In this document: one piece after another, positions 24,812 to 32,949 of the stretch
Numbering within the stretch: position 1 is the first letter of the stretch
How the letters are laid out: each line of letters opens with the position of its first letter
Source: Alphaproteobacteria bacterium
GTDB taxonomy: Bacteria; Pseudomonadota; Alphaproteobacteria; UBA7985; JAUIBT01
Length of the DNA stretch: 64,000 nucleotides
Direction of reading: 5' to 3'
Assembly: GCA_030428565.1 (NCBI GenBank)
Contig: JAUIDR010000013.1
Location: 1-64,000 of the forward strand
The notes under the pieces: generated by a model
Database searches by the model: none
Told to the model about the DNA's origin: nothing
Seen by the model: the letters and a program-made list of their open reading frames with translations, nothing else
Position numbers and translations under genes: made by a program

Positions 24812-25843
24812 ATGAATAAAAACACCAATCTAACCCCTACCCTGGCAGACGTCGCCCAAAAGGCCGGTGTCTCTACAGCCACGGTCTCGCGCTGCCTCAA
24901 CTCACCCGATCAGGTCGTTGAGCGCACGCGCACGCGGGTCATGGAAGCGGTCAAGGAGCTTGGCTACGCGCCAAACTTCAATGCGAGAGCCTTGGCCGCC
25001 AAGCGAACATTTACCGTGGGTGCCGTGCTTCCGACGATGGAGAACGCCATCTTTGCGCGCGGTGTTCAGGCCTTTCAAGAAGAGCTACACGGCCTAGGCT
25101 TTACTTTGCTGGTTGCAAGCTCGCTCTATCGTAGCGACGTCGAAGATGAGCAAATCCGAACCCTGGTCGCACGTGGGGCGGATGCCTTATTGCTGATTGG
25201 CTATCACCGCGATCCTAGGGTCTACCGCTTCTTAGAAAAACGCGGCGTACCGGTCATCATCGCCTGGGCCCACCAAGCGGGCGAGAACCGCGCCTCGGTC
25301 GGCTTTGACAACCTGGCCGCTATGAAAGAACTCGCCAGCCTTGCCCTAGAACAAGGTCACCGCCGCATCGCCTATATTTCCGCTGAGCAGTCCGGCAACG
25401 ACCGGGCGCGCGATCGCGTACTTGGGGTGCGGGCGGCCATGCAGGACAAAGGTTTAGACCCTGATGGCCTCGCTCTTGTTGAGACCACCTATGCCGTTGA
25501 GAATGGCGCGCAGGCCTTTGAGCGCCTTATGCAAAATGGCGAGCAGCCCACTCTGGTAATGTGCGGCAACGATGTTCTGGCGGTCGGCGCGCTGCGTGCG
25601 GCTCGATCCCTGGGGCTGTGTGTGCCGAAAGACGTCTCTATCACCGGCTTTGATGATATCGAGTTGGCAACGGTCGTTGATCCGCCGCTAACCACCGTCC
25701 ATGTGCCGCACCGCGATATGGGCCGGCGCGCGGCCCGAGCCTTGGTCGAAATGATCGATGGCAACCAAGATATAACGCCGCTTGCCCTGAACACCTACAT
25801 ATGCAAGCGCGCGACCCTGGCACCGCCCAAGACGGCAAACTAA
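24812..25843 (+). CDS. LacI-family transcriptional regulator
   Basis: This 343-aa protein has an N-terminal LacI HTH (TLADVAQKAGVSTATVSRCLN) with hinge helix (NFNARALAAKR) and a periplasmic-binding-like sensor domain ending in GFDDIELATVVDPPLTTVHVPHRDMGRRAA. It is divergent from the TRAP/sulfonate operon, and two LacI palindromes lie between, so it most likely represses that operon until an inducer binds. The inducer is presumably the sulfonate or an intermediate. Confidence 0.94.
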   Translation: MNKNTNLTPTLADVAQKAGVSTATVSRCLNSPDQVVERTRTRVMEAVKELGYAPNFNARALAAKRTFTVGAVLPTMENAIFARGVQAFQEELHGLGFTLLVASSLYRSDVEDEQIRTLVARGADALLLIGYHRDPRVYRFLEKRGVPVIIAWAHQAGENRASVGFDNLAAMKELASLALEQGHRRIAYISAEQSGNDRARDRVLGVRAAMQDKGLDPDGLALVETTYAVENGAQAFERLMQNGEQPTLVMCGNDVLAVGALRAARSLGLCVPKDVSITGFDDIELATVVDPPLTTVHVPHRDMGRRAARALVEMIDGNQDITPLALNTYICKRATLAPPKTAN

Positions 25844-25913
25844 GCCGACGGGCGCGCCTCCAGAACTGCGCGCAAATCACTCCTGCTGTCGCCAAGACGG
25901 ATCGATCAAGGCC

Positions 25914-27260
25914 TTAAACCCCTGGCCCCGGCACCAGGCGGCTGCCGTCGGCAAAGCGCGAGAAGCGGAAGCGGCTGATGTCGTGACCGACCGCCTTGCC
26001 TTGCACCAAATCGGCGACGATCCGACCGAAGGCGGGACCGATACCAAAACCATGACCCGTCATTCCAGTTGCCACGGTCAGGCCCGGCAGATCGCCGACT
26101 TGATCCACAACCGGCACCATGTCGGGCATAAAGTCGATCATGCCCGCCCAATGCTGTATCAGCTCGGCCTTGTCTGCCGCATCGAAGCTATCCTTGAAAA
26201 ACCCTAAGGCCTTGGCCGTCGCGCGGGCGTTGGGCCGTGGGTTTAAGACACGCATGCGTTCAAACGGGCTCTGCTCATCGGCACGCCAAAAACGCTTGGT
26301 GCCCCAAGCATCGGGAAAATGGCGCGGCGCTGCGGGCCGGTAGGTCACTCGAAAGGGCTGACGCATCAATTGTCCCACAAAGAAGGGCAGAGCGCGGAAG
26401 GCATCCGGCCCTATGAACAAATCGCTGCGCACTTCTTGGGCCAGGGTATAGCCGCCATCTTGACGGCGGCGAAAACCGACGCGGCCATCGATTGCACCGC
26501 CCGAGTAAACATCATCAACCGCCGAGGTGCGCCCCGCCGTTGAGCGCACTGATAGCTGTGGAATCGACAGGCCATGGCGGCGCAAGAACAATGACGACCA
26601 AGCCCCGCCCGCCAGAACGACAGCGTTGGTCTTAACGCTGCCGTGTTCGCTAACGACCGCTGACACCTGCCCGGCTTCGGTCTCGATCAGACGCGCCGCG
26701 CAGGCCTCGCGGATTGTGACACCGGCGTCGCGGGCCAGTCGGGCCAACGCAGGGACAGCGACAAAGGGCTCGGCGCGCATGTCGGTTGGCGTCCAAAGCG
26801 CACCGGCCCATTGGCGACTGGCCTGGGGCATCAAATCGCGCACCGCATTGCTGTCCAAAAGCTCGCTCGAAACGCCCAATGGCTTTGCGCTCTCCAACCA
26901 AGCCGCGTATTCGTTGAGATCGGCCTCGCTCTCAGCCAGATAGGCCACCCCGCCTTGGGTCAGACCGATATCGCTTGCCACTTCTTGCGCCAGTTTTTGC
27001 CACAAGCCCTGGGCTTCAAGCGCGATGGGGACCTCCGCCAAGTCGCGGCCCGTCACCCGTATCCAACCCCAGTTTCGCGAGGATTGCTCGCCCGCGATTC
27101 GCCCTTTCTCCAACAGCGTGACACGCAGGCCCGCGCGCGCCAGAAACAAGCTGGCTGAGACACCGATCACGCCGCCGCCAATAACAACCACGTCGGCGCT
27201 AGAGGGCAGCGCGGCCCGGTGTTCCGGTGGCTGGGCTTCAGATATGGGAAAGACTTGCAT
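25914..27260 (-). CDS. FAD-dependent oxidoreductase (DAO family)
   Basis: This 448-aa protein is a D-amino-acid-oxidase-type flavoenzyme with a dinucleotide fold (VVVIGGGVIGVSASLFLARAG), LLEKGRIAGEQSSRNWGWIR near the flavin, and a C-terminal GMTGHGFGIGPAFGRIVADLV closing the FAD site. The family oxidises amines or amino acids such as glycine, sarcosine or D-amino acids; the substrate is not identifiable. It is convergent with the LacI gene and separate from the sulfonate operon. The ATG at 27260 is preferred to the upstream TTG. Confidence 0.85.
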   Translation of the reverse strand: MQVFPISEAQPPEHRAALPSSADVVVIGGGVIGVSASLFLARAGLRVTLLEKGRIAGEQSSRNWGWIRVTGRDLAEVPIALEAQGLWQKLAQEVASDIGLTQGGVAYLAESEADLNEYAAWLESAKPLGVSSELLDSNAVRDLMPQASRQWAGALWTPTDMRAEPFVAVPALARLARDAGVTIREACAARLIETEAGQVSAVVSEHGSVKTNAVVLAGGAWSSLFLRRHGLSIPQLSVRSTAGRTSAVDDVYSGGAIDGRVGFRRRQDGGYTLAQEVRSDLFIGPDAFRALPFFVGQLMRQPFRVTYRPAAPRHFPDAWGTKRFWRADEQSPFERMRVLNPRPNARATAKALGFFKDSFDAADKAELIQHWAGMIDFMPDMVPVVDQVGDLPGLTVATGMTGHGFGIGPAFGRIVADLVQGKAVGHDISRFRFSRFADGSRLVPGPGV

Positions 27261-27416
27261 TTTGAATTCGGCCAATCGTCAAACGTGGCGAGAGCCTAGA
27301 GCAAAGCACGCGCGCCTTGCAAGACTTGTGAGCAAGCATTTGCCTTTAATAACAGATGGCTATAGCGCCAGAATGCCTCTGCACTTCGCGCCAGCGCTCC
27401 GGACTACAGCGCCGCG

Positions 27417-27851
27417 CTATTGACCATGCTTGGGGTTGACCCCAGCGTTGGCCTCCTTGATTTGCTGCGGCCAGGTGGATTGAATAAAAGCCAGGACGTT
27501 CCAAATCTCTCCCTCACTCATCACCTCACCAAAGCCCGGCATACCGCTGTTGAAGTCGGTGATGCCACGCTCTTCCAGCAGCTTGGCGCCGCCTAAGCGC
27601 GTGTAGTCGAACAGCAGTTGAAAATCATGGTGCCAAGTATGGCCGCTGGCATCATGCGGCGGCGCTGGCAATATCCCGTCCTCGCCGGGCACACGCCAAT
27701 TGGCCTGGCCTTCCAGGTTGGCGCCGTGGCATTCCGCACAGTAGTCAGCATAGTTCTGGGCACCCTGGCTGATATCGCGATTGTTCAGCTCATGGTCGGC
27801 GAAGGCCGGTACGCTGATTGCGCAAGCCAATACAAACAGTAAAGTCTTCAT
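27417..27851 (-). CDS. Periplasmic class I cytochrome c
   Basis: This 144-aa protein has a signal peptide (LLFVLACAISVPAFA) and a single heme motif CAECH near residue 36, with a C-terminal Met ligand candidate in GMPGFGEVMSEGEIWNVLAFI. The ATG lies within the stop of the multicopper oxidase gene (ATGA), so the two are coupled, and the cytochrome probably exchanges electrons with the oxidase. The tracked start at 27941 lies inside the upstream gene and is replaced by 27851. Confidence 0.9.
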   Translation of the reverse strand: MKTLLFVLACAISVPAFADHELNNRDISQGAQNYADYCAECHGANLEGQANWRVPGEDGILPAPPHDASGHTWHHDFQLLFDYTRLGGAKLLEERGITDFNSGMPGFGEVMSEGEIWNVLAFIQSTWPQQIKEANAGVNPKHGQ

Positions 27852-29176
27852 GTCACTTCTACCCATGTTTTCATACCAGCCGCTTGATGGCCCAGCATAT
27901 GGCAGTGCAACAGCCACTTGCCAGGATTGTCGAACACGCAAACAATTTCGCGTGTCTCCTCGGGCATTATCAAGGTCGTATCGCGCAGATCACCCAAGCT
28001 GCCATCGGCGGCCAGCTCATAAAAATGATGGCCGTGCAAGTGTATGCCATGGGGAAAAAGGGTCTCGTTAGCAAGGCGCATGCGGGCCGTTTTGCCCCGC
28101 GCGATGCGCATCACCGGATCTTGATCCAAGCCAGTACGGCCGCCCAGCGCCCAAATGCTGTCCAGCGCCATCATGCGCGGGTTCATGGCGCCGCCTTCCA
28201 TCTTGACCAAAATGTCTTCGCTTTTGACAAGATCGGGCTGTGCCAGCCGATGGGCCGGTAGCGGGGCTATGCCGGCCGTCCTTGGCGTCTGAGCCGCGCC
28301 TTTCACCGCAAGCTCGCCCAAAGAAAACTCACCATCGCGCAGAGGGGCCAAAATCACCACGGCCTCATCGCTTACCACGTCAGCGATGATGTCCACGCGT
28401 TGAGCGGGCGCCATCAGCATTTCTGTCAGTGGGCGCGGCTTGGACAACGGCATGCCATCAAGTGCCACTACTTGCCCCTCAACCCCGGCAAGCTTCAGCG
28501 GGAAGACTCGATCTGTAGCCACGTTTATCAGCCGCAAGCGAAGCCGCTGACCGCGTTGGACCGAGCCCTCGTCATCGAACAAGGCCCGTGCGTAGTTTCC
28601 CAGCCGTCCTTGGTGCGCTTGATCGTGCATATTGTCATAACCGGGAGCCAGCGCGCCAGTCTGCGTGAGCCGCCAATCGTCCACCATCACCACGATATCG
28701 CGATCCACGTCGGGCGGGCTGCTCTCTTCGACAATTATCGGCCCGTAGAGACCGCGCGCCACTTGCTCCCAAGAGCGATTGTGCGAATGATACCAAAAGG
28801 TTCCAGCATCCGGCGGGTTTAGAATATAGTCAAAGCCGCCTTTGGGCTGAACAAGGTCTTGGGTCAAGCCCGGCACCCCGTCCATGGCATTATCAATACG
28901 CAGGCCGTGCCAATGCAGCGCCGAGCCTTGATCGATCTGATTGTCAAAGCGAATGGACTGGCGCTCGCCCTGCTTCATACGCAACAAGGGCCCGGGCGAT
29001 GACCCGTTGATGCCGAGCATCGCGGTCGCCGGGTTGCCTAGCGGCAATAGCTGAGTTGTAACCGGCTCGGCAACCAAGGTCGTAGTGGCATCGGCGGCTT
29101 GCGCAGCGGTCTGCAGCCCCACCATTGGGGTCGCCGCGAGCGCGCCAACGCTCATCAAAAAATCTCGTCTTTTCAT
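27848..29176 (-). CDS. Multicopper oxidase
   Basis: This 442-aa protein has a Tat signal (KRRDFLMSVGALAATPMVG) and all four copper-ligand motifs: HWHG, HSH, HLHGHHF and HCHMLGHQAAGM. It should oxidise a substrate (cuprous ion, phenol or another electron donor) while reducing oxygen to water in the periplasm. There is no Met-rich CueO insert. GGGAG precedes the ATG. It forms an operon with the cytochrome c. CopA/CueO-like copper detoxification or a laccase are both possible. Confidence 0.93.
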   Translation of the reverse strand: MKRRDFLMSVGALAATPMVGLQTAAQAADATTTLVAEPVTTQLLPLGNPATAMLGINGSSPGPLLRMKQGERQSIRFDNQIDQGSALHWHGLRIDNAMDGVPGLTQDLVQPKGGFDYILNPPDAGTFWYHSHNRSWEQVARGLYGPIIVEESSPPDVDRDIVVMVDDWRLTQTGALAPGYDNMHDQAHQGRLGNYARALFDDEGSVQRGQRLRLRLINVATDRVFPLKLAGVEGQVVALDGMPLSKPRPLTEMLMAPAQRVDIIADVVSDEAVVILAPLRDGEFSLGELAVKGAAQTPRTAGIAPLPAHRLAQPDLVKSEDILVKMEGGAMNPRMMALDSIWALGGRTGLDQDPVMRIARGKTARMRLANETLFPHGIHLHGHHFYELAADGSLGDLRDTTLIMPEETREIVCVFDNPGKWLLHCHMLGHQAAGMKTWVEVT

Positions 29177-29250
29177 TCAGTGCTCCCTGAAATGGTGAAA
29201 ATAGCACAAATGCAAACTTTGCCCGGCCGCTTTGGCTACGGCAGCAAAGC

Positions 29251-29306
29251 AAAAAAATGCCCCTGAACAACACCAGTCAAACACTAGTGACCGGGTGCTC
29301 AGGGGC
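29251..29306 (-). terminator. Terminator of the pyrimidine transport operon
   Basis: An 8-bp stem, GCCCCTGA/TCAGGGGC, is followed on the minus strand by seven Ts. It lies about 70 bases after the binding-protein stop codon. A second stem (GCCGCC/GGCGGC, with CTCAC/GTGAG inside) lies at about 29322-29360, between the stop and this terminator. Confidence 0.75.
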
Positions 29307-29377
29307 GCTGTGGTGTAACGCCGCCTCGCCTCACAACTGGGTGAGTGCGAAGCGGCGGCTAGCCGTCCGCGCGGTTC

Positions 29378-30376
29378 TTATTGCAGCGCTTCATCGGTAA
29401 TGGCGTGGGTCCAAGCGCCTGTCGGCTCCATGCTGATAACCGGATCAGAACCACCCGCCAGCAGCGTCGCAACGGTACGCTCGTAATCAGCTGGGTCCAG
29501 CGAACCATTTGAGCCCGCAGTCAGCTTGGCGATTTCGCCCATCATGCGGACCTGGTGTTCTTCGGTCTGGGCACCGGTGGCATCGTTTTCAAGCACGATG
29601 TCTGCCGCGGCTTCTGGGTTCTGCTCGGCCCATTTCCAGCCCTTCATAGAAGCACGAACAAAGCGTACCATCTTGTCCTTAAAAGCAGGATCCGACAGGT
29701 TTTGTTCCAGGACGTAGAGGCCGTCTTCTTGGGTAGCAACGCCCTGCTCAGCATACTTGAAGACCACCAATTCTTCCGGGGTCAGGCCCGCGTCAATGAT
29801 CTGCCAGTATTCGTTATAGGTCATGGTAGACACGCAGTCCGCCTGGCCTTGCAAGATGGGATCGACGTTAAAGCCTTGCTTCAAGACCTCGACACCTTGC
29901 GCCGAACCGTCGGTTGGGATGCCCAACTGGCTCATCCAGCTCAAGAAGGGGAACTCGTTGCCGAAGAACCAAACGCCCAGCGTCTTGCCAGGGAAGTCAG
30001 CGGGGCTGGCAATGCCCGAATCCTTGCGGCAGGTCAGCATCATGCCCGATGACTTGAAAGGCTGGGCGATGTTGACCAGAGGCAGGCCCTTTTCGCGCGC
30101 AGCCAAGGCGGCAGGCATCCACTCAACCACCACGTCAGCACCACCGCCGGCGATGACCTGGGTCGGCGCGATGTCGGGACCGCCTGGCTTGATGGTCACG
30201 TCCAGGCCTTCGTCGTCATAGTAGCCCTTATCGGCCGCCACGTAGTAGCCCGCAAACTGGGCTTGTGTCACCCACTTGAGTTGCAGGGTCACTTTGTCGG
30301 CGGCTTGCGCCAAACCAGCAGACAGTACCACAGCTCCGGAAAGAGCCCCGGCAATCAATGCGCTTTTCAATTTCAT
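29378..30376 (-). CDS. ABC transporter substrate-binding protein (NMT1/THI5-like)
   Basis: This 332-aa protein has a signal peptide (LIAGALSGAVVLSAGLAQA) and a SsuA/THI5-like fold: LQLKWVTQAQFAGYYVAADKGYYDDEGLDVTI. Relatives bind hydroxymethylpyrimidine, thiamine precursors or other N-heterocycles. It ends a seven-gene run with pyrimidine-degradation enzymes, so a pyrimidine or dihydropyrimidine ligand is likely. It is 27 bases downstream of its permease gene. Confidence 0.88.
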   Translation of the reverse strand: MKLKSALIAGALSGAVVLSAGLAQAADKVTLQLKWVTQAQFAGYYVAADKGYYDDEGLDVTIKPGGPDIAPTQVIAGGGADVVVEWMPAALAAREKGLPLVNIAQPFKSSGMMLTCRKDSGIASPADFPGKTLGVWFFGNEFPFLSWMSQLGIPTDGSAQGVEVLKQGFNVDPILQGQADCVSTMTYNEYWQIIDAGLTPEELVVFKYAEQGVATQEDGLYVLEQNLSDPAFKDKMVRFVRASMKGWKWAEQNPEAAADIVLENDATGAQTEEHQVRMMGEIAKLTAGSNGSLDPADYERTVATLLAGGSDPVISMEPTGAWTHAITDEALQ

Positions 30377-30403
30377 AGTTTCCTCCTTTTGAACTTGAAA
30401 AGG

Positions 30404-31255
30404 TTATGGTTTCGTCCGCTCGCGCTGAGAGGGGTGCCAAAAGGTCAACCGCTGCTCAAAGTAAGACAAGACGCCATAAGTCCCCGTTCCGACCATGGCC
30501 ACAACGAGAATTTCTGCCCAGACCAGCTCCAAATTGAGCTGCCCGACTGCTGTTGAGATACGAAAGCCCATGCCCTTGACCGGCGAGCCGAAGAACTCGG
30601 CCACGATGGCGCCAATCAGCGCCAGGGTAGAGGCAATCTTAAGACCATTGAAGATGAAGGGCAGCGCAGCGGGCAAACGTAGCTTGATCAGCGCTTGCCA
30701 ATAGCTGCTGCCATAAGTGCGAATAAGATCGCGCTGCATTTGATCTGTGTCTTGCAGGCCTTCGACCGCATTCACCAGCACCGGGAAAAAGACCATGACC
30801 ACCACGACCGCGGCCTTTGATTCCCAATCGAAGCCGAACCACATGACCAGGATCGGCGCCAGGCCGATGATTGGCAGCGCCGCGACGAAGTTGCCGATCG
30901 GCAGCAGGCCGCGACGCAAAAACGAGTACTGATCGACCAAAATCGCGGCTCCGATAGCAGCGCTGCATCCCAGGATGTAACCCGACAGAGCGCCCTTGAC
31001 GACGGTCTGCACGAAGTCCGTGAACAGGATCGGCAAGGCGGTGAAAAATGTGGCGACGATGCTGGATGGAGGGGGCAGCAAAACCCGCGGTACACTCAAT
31101 CCGCGCACGATCGCTTCCCACAGAACCAGCAGAGCGATGCCAAAAATAATCGGCACGATTGCCCCGGCGTAAGGTAGGCTGGCTGAGCGCGAAAGGCGGA
31201 TATTGAGATAGAAGAGCGCCGCCCAAATTAAGATAGCAATCAGGATCATGATCAT
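30404..31255 (-). CDS. ABC transporter permease (second)
   Basis: This 283-aa inner-membrane permease has the EAA loop (EGLQDTDQMQRDLIRTYGSSYWQALIKLRLPAALPFIFNGLKI, residues about 150-195). The ATG at 31255 overlaps the upstream permease stop (ATGA), so the tracked start at 31354, inside that gene, is rejected. With its partner it forms the channel for the pyrimidine-cluster ABC importer. Confidence 0.9.
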   Translation of the reverse strand: MIMILIAILIWAALFYLNIRLSRSASLPYAGAIVPIIFGIALLVLWEAIVRGLSVPRVLLPPPSSIVATFFTALPILFTDFVQTVVKGALSGYILGCSAAIGAAILVDQYSFLRRGLLPIGNFVAALPIIGLAPILVMWFGFDWESKAAVVVVMVFFPVLVNAVEGLQDTDQMQRDLIRTYGSSYWQALIKLRLPAALPFIFNGLKIASTLALIGAIVAEFFGSPVKGMGFRISTAVGQLNLELVWAEILVVAMVGTGTYGVLSYFEQRLTFWHPSQRERTKP

Positions 31256-32127
31256 CGCACAAACCCCATCCGCTTCAGCGTGATCCGTTGCAGCAAGCCG
31301 ATCAGATTGACGAGCACAGCCGCCAGAACGGCCGCCATAATCAGCGCGCTCCAAATCTGAATGGTCTGGCCGTAATAACTGCCCGCCAACAGGCGCGCAC
31401 CTAGGCCTGCCACGGCACCAGTCGGCAGCTCGCCGACGATGGCCCCGACCAGCGAGGCCGCCATAGCGACCTTCAGCGATGCAAACAGATAGGGCACCGA
31501 GGCTGGCAAGCGCAACTTCCAGAATGAATCCGAATGGCTCGCGTTCCAGGTGCGCATTTGATCGAGCTGAATTTTGTCGGGGCTGCGCAGCCCTTTGACC
31601 ATCCCGACGACCACGGGGAAGAAGGACAGATAGGCCGAGATTATCGCCTTGGGCACCAGCCCAGAGATCCCAATCGAATTCAAGATGACGATAATCATCG
31701 GCGCAATGGCCAAGATGGGAATGGCCTGACTGGCGATGATCCAGGGCATCACGCTCATGTCAACGACACGAAAATAGACGATCAACACAGAGAGCCCTAC
31801 CCCAAGGCCAACACCGAAGGCAAAGCCCAAGACCGTGGAGCTCATCGTCACCCAGCTATGGAATATCAGTGAGCGCTTTGATGTAATTTTCTTTTCAACC
31901 GTGGTCTTGTAAATCTCCGCGGCGACTTGGTGGGGCACCGGCAGGCGCGGCTTCTTCTGGCTCCAGGTCTCCTGCACAAGCTCTACAGCGCCCAAGGTCT
32001 TACCCGCGCGCTCGGCGCGATCCAGGGCCCAGTTGGCGTTCAGCGCAATGGCGGCCAAATACCAGAAGGCTCCAATCGCCAGAGAGATTATTAAAACAGG
32101 CCCATAGCGGTGCCAGACCTTAGCCAT
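31252..32127 (-). CDS. ABC transporter permease (first)
   Basis: This 291-aa protein is homologous to the next permease, with about six membrane segments and an EAA loop (KGLRSPDKIQLDQMRTWNASHSDSFWKLRLPASVPYLFASLKV). Its ATG overlaps the ATPase stop by eight bases. Two distinct permeases plus one ATPase suggest a heterodimeric channel. Confidence 0.9.
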   Translation of the reverse strand: MAKVWHRYGPVLIISLAIGAFWYLAAIALNANWALDRAERAGKTLGAVELVQETWSQKKPRLPVPHQVAAEIYKTTVEKKITSKRSLIFHSWVTMSSTVLGFAFGVGLGVGLSVLIVYFRVVDMSVMPWIIASQAIPILAIAPMIIVILNSIGISGLVPKAIISAYLSFFPVVVGMVKGLRSPDKIQLDQMRTWNASHSDSFWKLRLPASVPYLFASLKVAMAASLVGAIVGELPTGAVAGLGARLLAGSYYGQTIQIWSALIMAAVLAAVLVNLIGLLQRITLKRMGFVR

Positions 32128-32902
32128 CCTGGTGGCCCCCTCTCAATCCCTCGCGCACCCGGTGGGACAGCGCCATGAATTCGGGCGTATCACGGATGTC
32201 CAAGGGCCGATCATCGGGCAGCGTATTGTCGATCACTTCCGTAATGCGCCCGGGACGCGGCGACATAACGACGATCTTGGTAGAGAGATAGACCGCCTCG
32301 GGGATGGAGTGGGTCACAAAACCAATGGTCTTTTTCGTGCGCCGCCACAGGGCCAAGAGCTGCTCGTTCAGGTGATCGCGCACGATCTCATCCAGAGCAC
32401 CGAACGGCTCGTCCATCAGCAAAATATCGGCGTCAAAGGAGAGCGCCCGGGCAATGGAGGCGCGCTGCTGCATGCCGCCCGAGAGCTGCCAGGGAAACTT
32501 ACCGCCAAAGTCGTCAAGTTCGACCAAAGACAGCGCGGCTTTGGCGCGCTCTTCTTGTTCTTCCGGATCGTACCCCATGATCTCCAGCGGCAGCTTGATG
32601 TTCTTGGCGATCGTGCGCCAAGGAAACAGGCCTGCCGATTGGAACACATAGCCATAAGCGCGGTTCATACGCGCCGTCTCGGGGTCTTGCCCGTTGACGC
32701 TGATCTTACCCGCGGTGGGCTTTTCAAGATCAGCAATGACCCGCAAGAAGGTGGTCTTCCCGCAGCCCGATGGACCAATAAAGCTAACGAACTCGCCGCG
32801 CTCTATGTCCAGGTCCACATCCTTCAGGGCATGGACCGGACCGTCATTGGTCTCAAATGTCAGGCTGATGCCGCGCGCGCTTATCGCGGTGTTGTCGCTC
32901 AT
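32120..32902 (-). CDS. ABC transporter ATP-binding protein
   Basis: This 260-aa ATPase has Walker A (GPSGCGKTT), the Q-loop (YVFQSAGLFPWRT), signature LSGGMQQR, Walker B (ILLMDEPFGALD), and the H-loop (FVTHSI), the nitrate/sulfonate/taurine/pyrimidine type. The ATG at 32902 (MSDNTAIS) has GAGGCGA upstream; the tracked start is inside the dihydropyrimidinase gene. It drives the importer encoded downstream. Confidence 0.93.
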   Translation of the reverse strand: MSDNTAISARGISLTFETNDGPVHALKDVDLDIERGEFVSFIGPSGCGKTTFLRVIADLEKPTAGKISVNGQDPETARMNRAYGYVFQSAGLFPWRTIAKNIKLPLEIMGYDPEEQEERAKAALSLVELDDFGGKFPWQLSGGMQQRASIARALSFDADILLMDEPFGALDEIVRDHLNEQLLALWRRTKKTIGFVTHSIPEAVYLSTKIVVMSPRPGRITEVIDNTLPDDRPLDIRDTPEFMALSHRVREGLRGGHQDG

Positions 32903-32949
32903 TCGCCTCGCCCCTTCGGTTTGGATCGACCCATCGCTGTTTTCATCGG

